A stretch of 13,742 bases of DNA from an uncultured Collinsella sp. (GTDB lineage: Bacteria; Actinomycetota; Coriobacteriia; Coriobacteriales; Coriobacteriaceae), in contig CAJJTG010000046.1 of the NCBI GenBank assembly GCA_905194675.1, forward strand, positions 1 through 13,742, in the 5' to 3' direction. Shown here in pieces: positions 13,642 to 13,742 of this stretch; within the stretch, counting starts at the first letter, position 1; each line of letters begins with the position of its first letter. Position numbers and translations under genes: made by a program. The notes below the pieces were generated by a model that was not told the origin of the DNA, ran no database searches, and worked only from the letters and a program-made list of their open reading frames with translations.

Positions 13642-13742
13642 CTGCGAGGTTGACCGGGCGCGTCGGGGGCTTTGGTCGCCTGCTCGGACAGTCCTGCTCG
13701 CACGGAGAGCACATTAAGTGCTCTCCGGCTCGTGCGGAACTC
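13642..13742. repeat. Hairpin downstream of pcrA, continuing past the window
   Basis: GGAGAGCAC (13704-13712) and GTGCTCTCC (13718-13726) are exact complements around ATTAA. The flanks CTGCTCGCAC (13694-13703) and GGCTCGTGCGG (13727-13737) are partly complementary, extending the stem. No U-tract is seen. The loop style resembles the hairpin at 5682-5698. Nothing else is evident in the last 100 bases. Confidence 0.6.

Overview
The window looks like a chromosome segment of a high-GC actinobacterium of the class Coriobacteriia, most likely Collinsella or a close relative. I infer this from codon bias, the mixture of gene families, the BceS-like kinase and the style of the intergenic palindromes; I ran no database search. 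All protein assignments come from motifs read in the translations.

Layout: 1 to about 580 is the right-hand part of an IS110-family insertion sequence, cut by the window edge, with only the C-terminal half of the transposase present. 711-2660 (+) is a secreted or membrane DUF2207 protein with a poly-glycine tail. 2661-3112 has no gene but holds a terminator, a MITE-like 240-bp inverted repeat with its own internal hairpin, and two copies of a short palindromic repeat. 3113-3754 (-) is a GNAT acetyltransferase. 4032-5639 (+) is purH, which performs the last two steps of IMP synthesis. 5886-6593 (+) is a soluble acidic protein I do not recognise. 6771-7442 and 7452-8495 (+) form a two-component operon: an OmpR/PhoB-type regulator and an intramembrane-sensing (BceS-like) kinase. 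8714-9151 (-) is a universal stress protein. 9401-10381 (+) is uppP, an undecaprenyl-diphosphatase with a TTG start. 10738-13641 (+) is pcrA/uvrD, a DNA helicase with unusual low-complexity extensions.

The genes are mostly single transcription units separated by hairpins; only the response regulator and kinase are clearly co-transcribed. UppP (lipid carrier recycling) and the BceRS-like pair (a class that often answers cell-envelope antibiotics) have a possible cell-envelope theme, but no Bce-type transporter is present here, so that link is speculative.

The most unusual property is intergenic. Most gaps carry a palindromic element, and several are distinct: a 230-240 bp inverted repeat (2770-3007), a ~100-nt hairpin starting in the purH stop codon (5639-5740), a 91-nt multi-stem hairpin (8610-8700), a nested hairpin after uppP (10397-10496), and REP-like units sharing a CATTGGGG core at two distant loci (3030-3095 and 10532-10598). 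I saw no CRISPR array, tRNA, rRNA or recognisable defence system. I did not find a convincing new protein-based system; the structured repeats are the best candidates for something undescribed.
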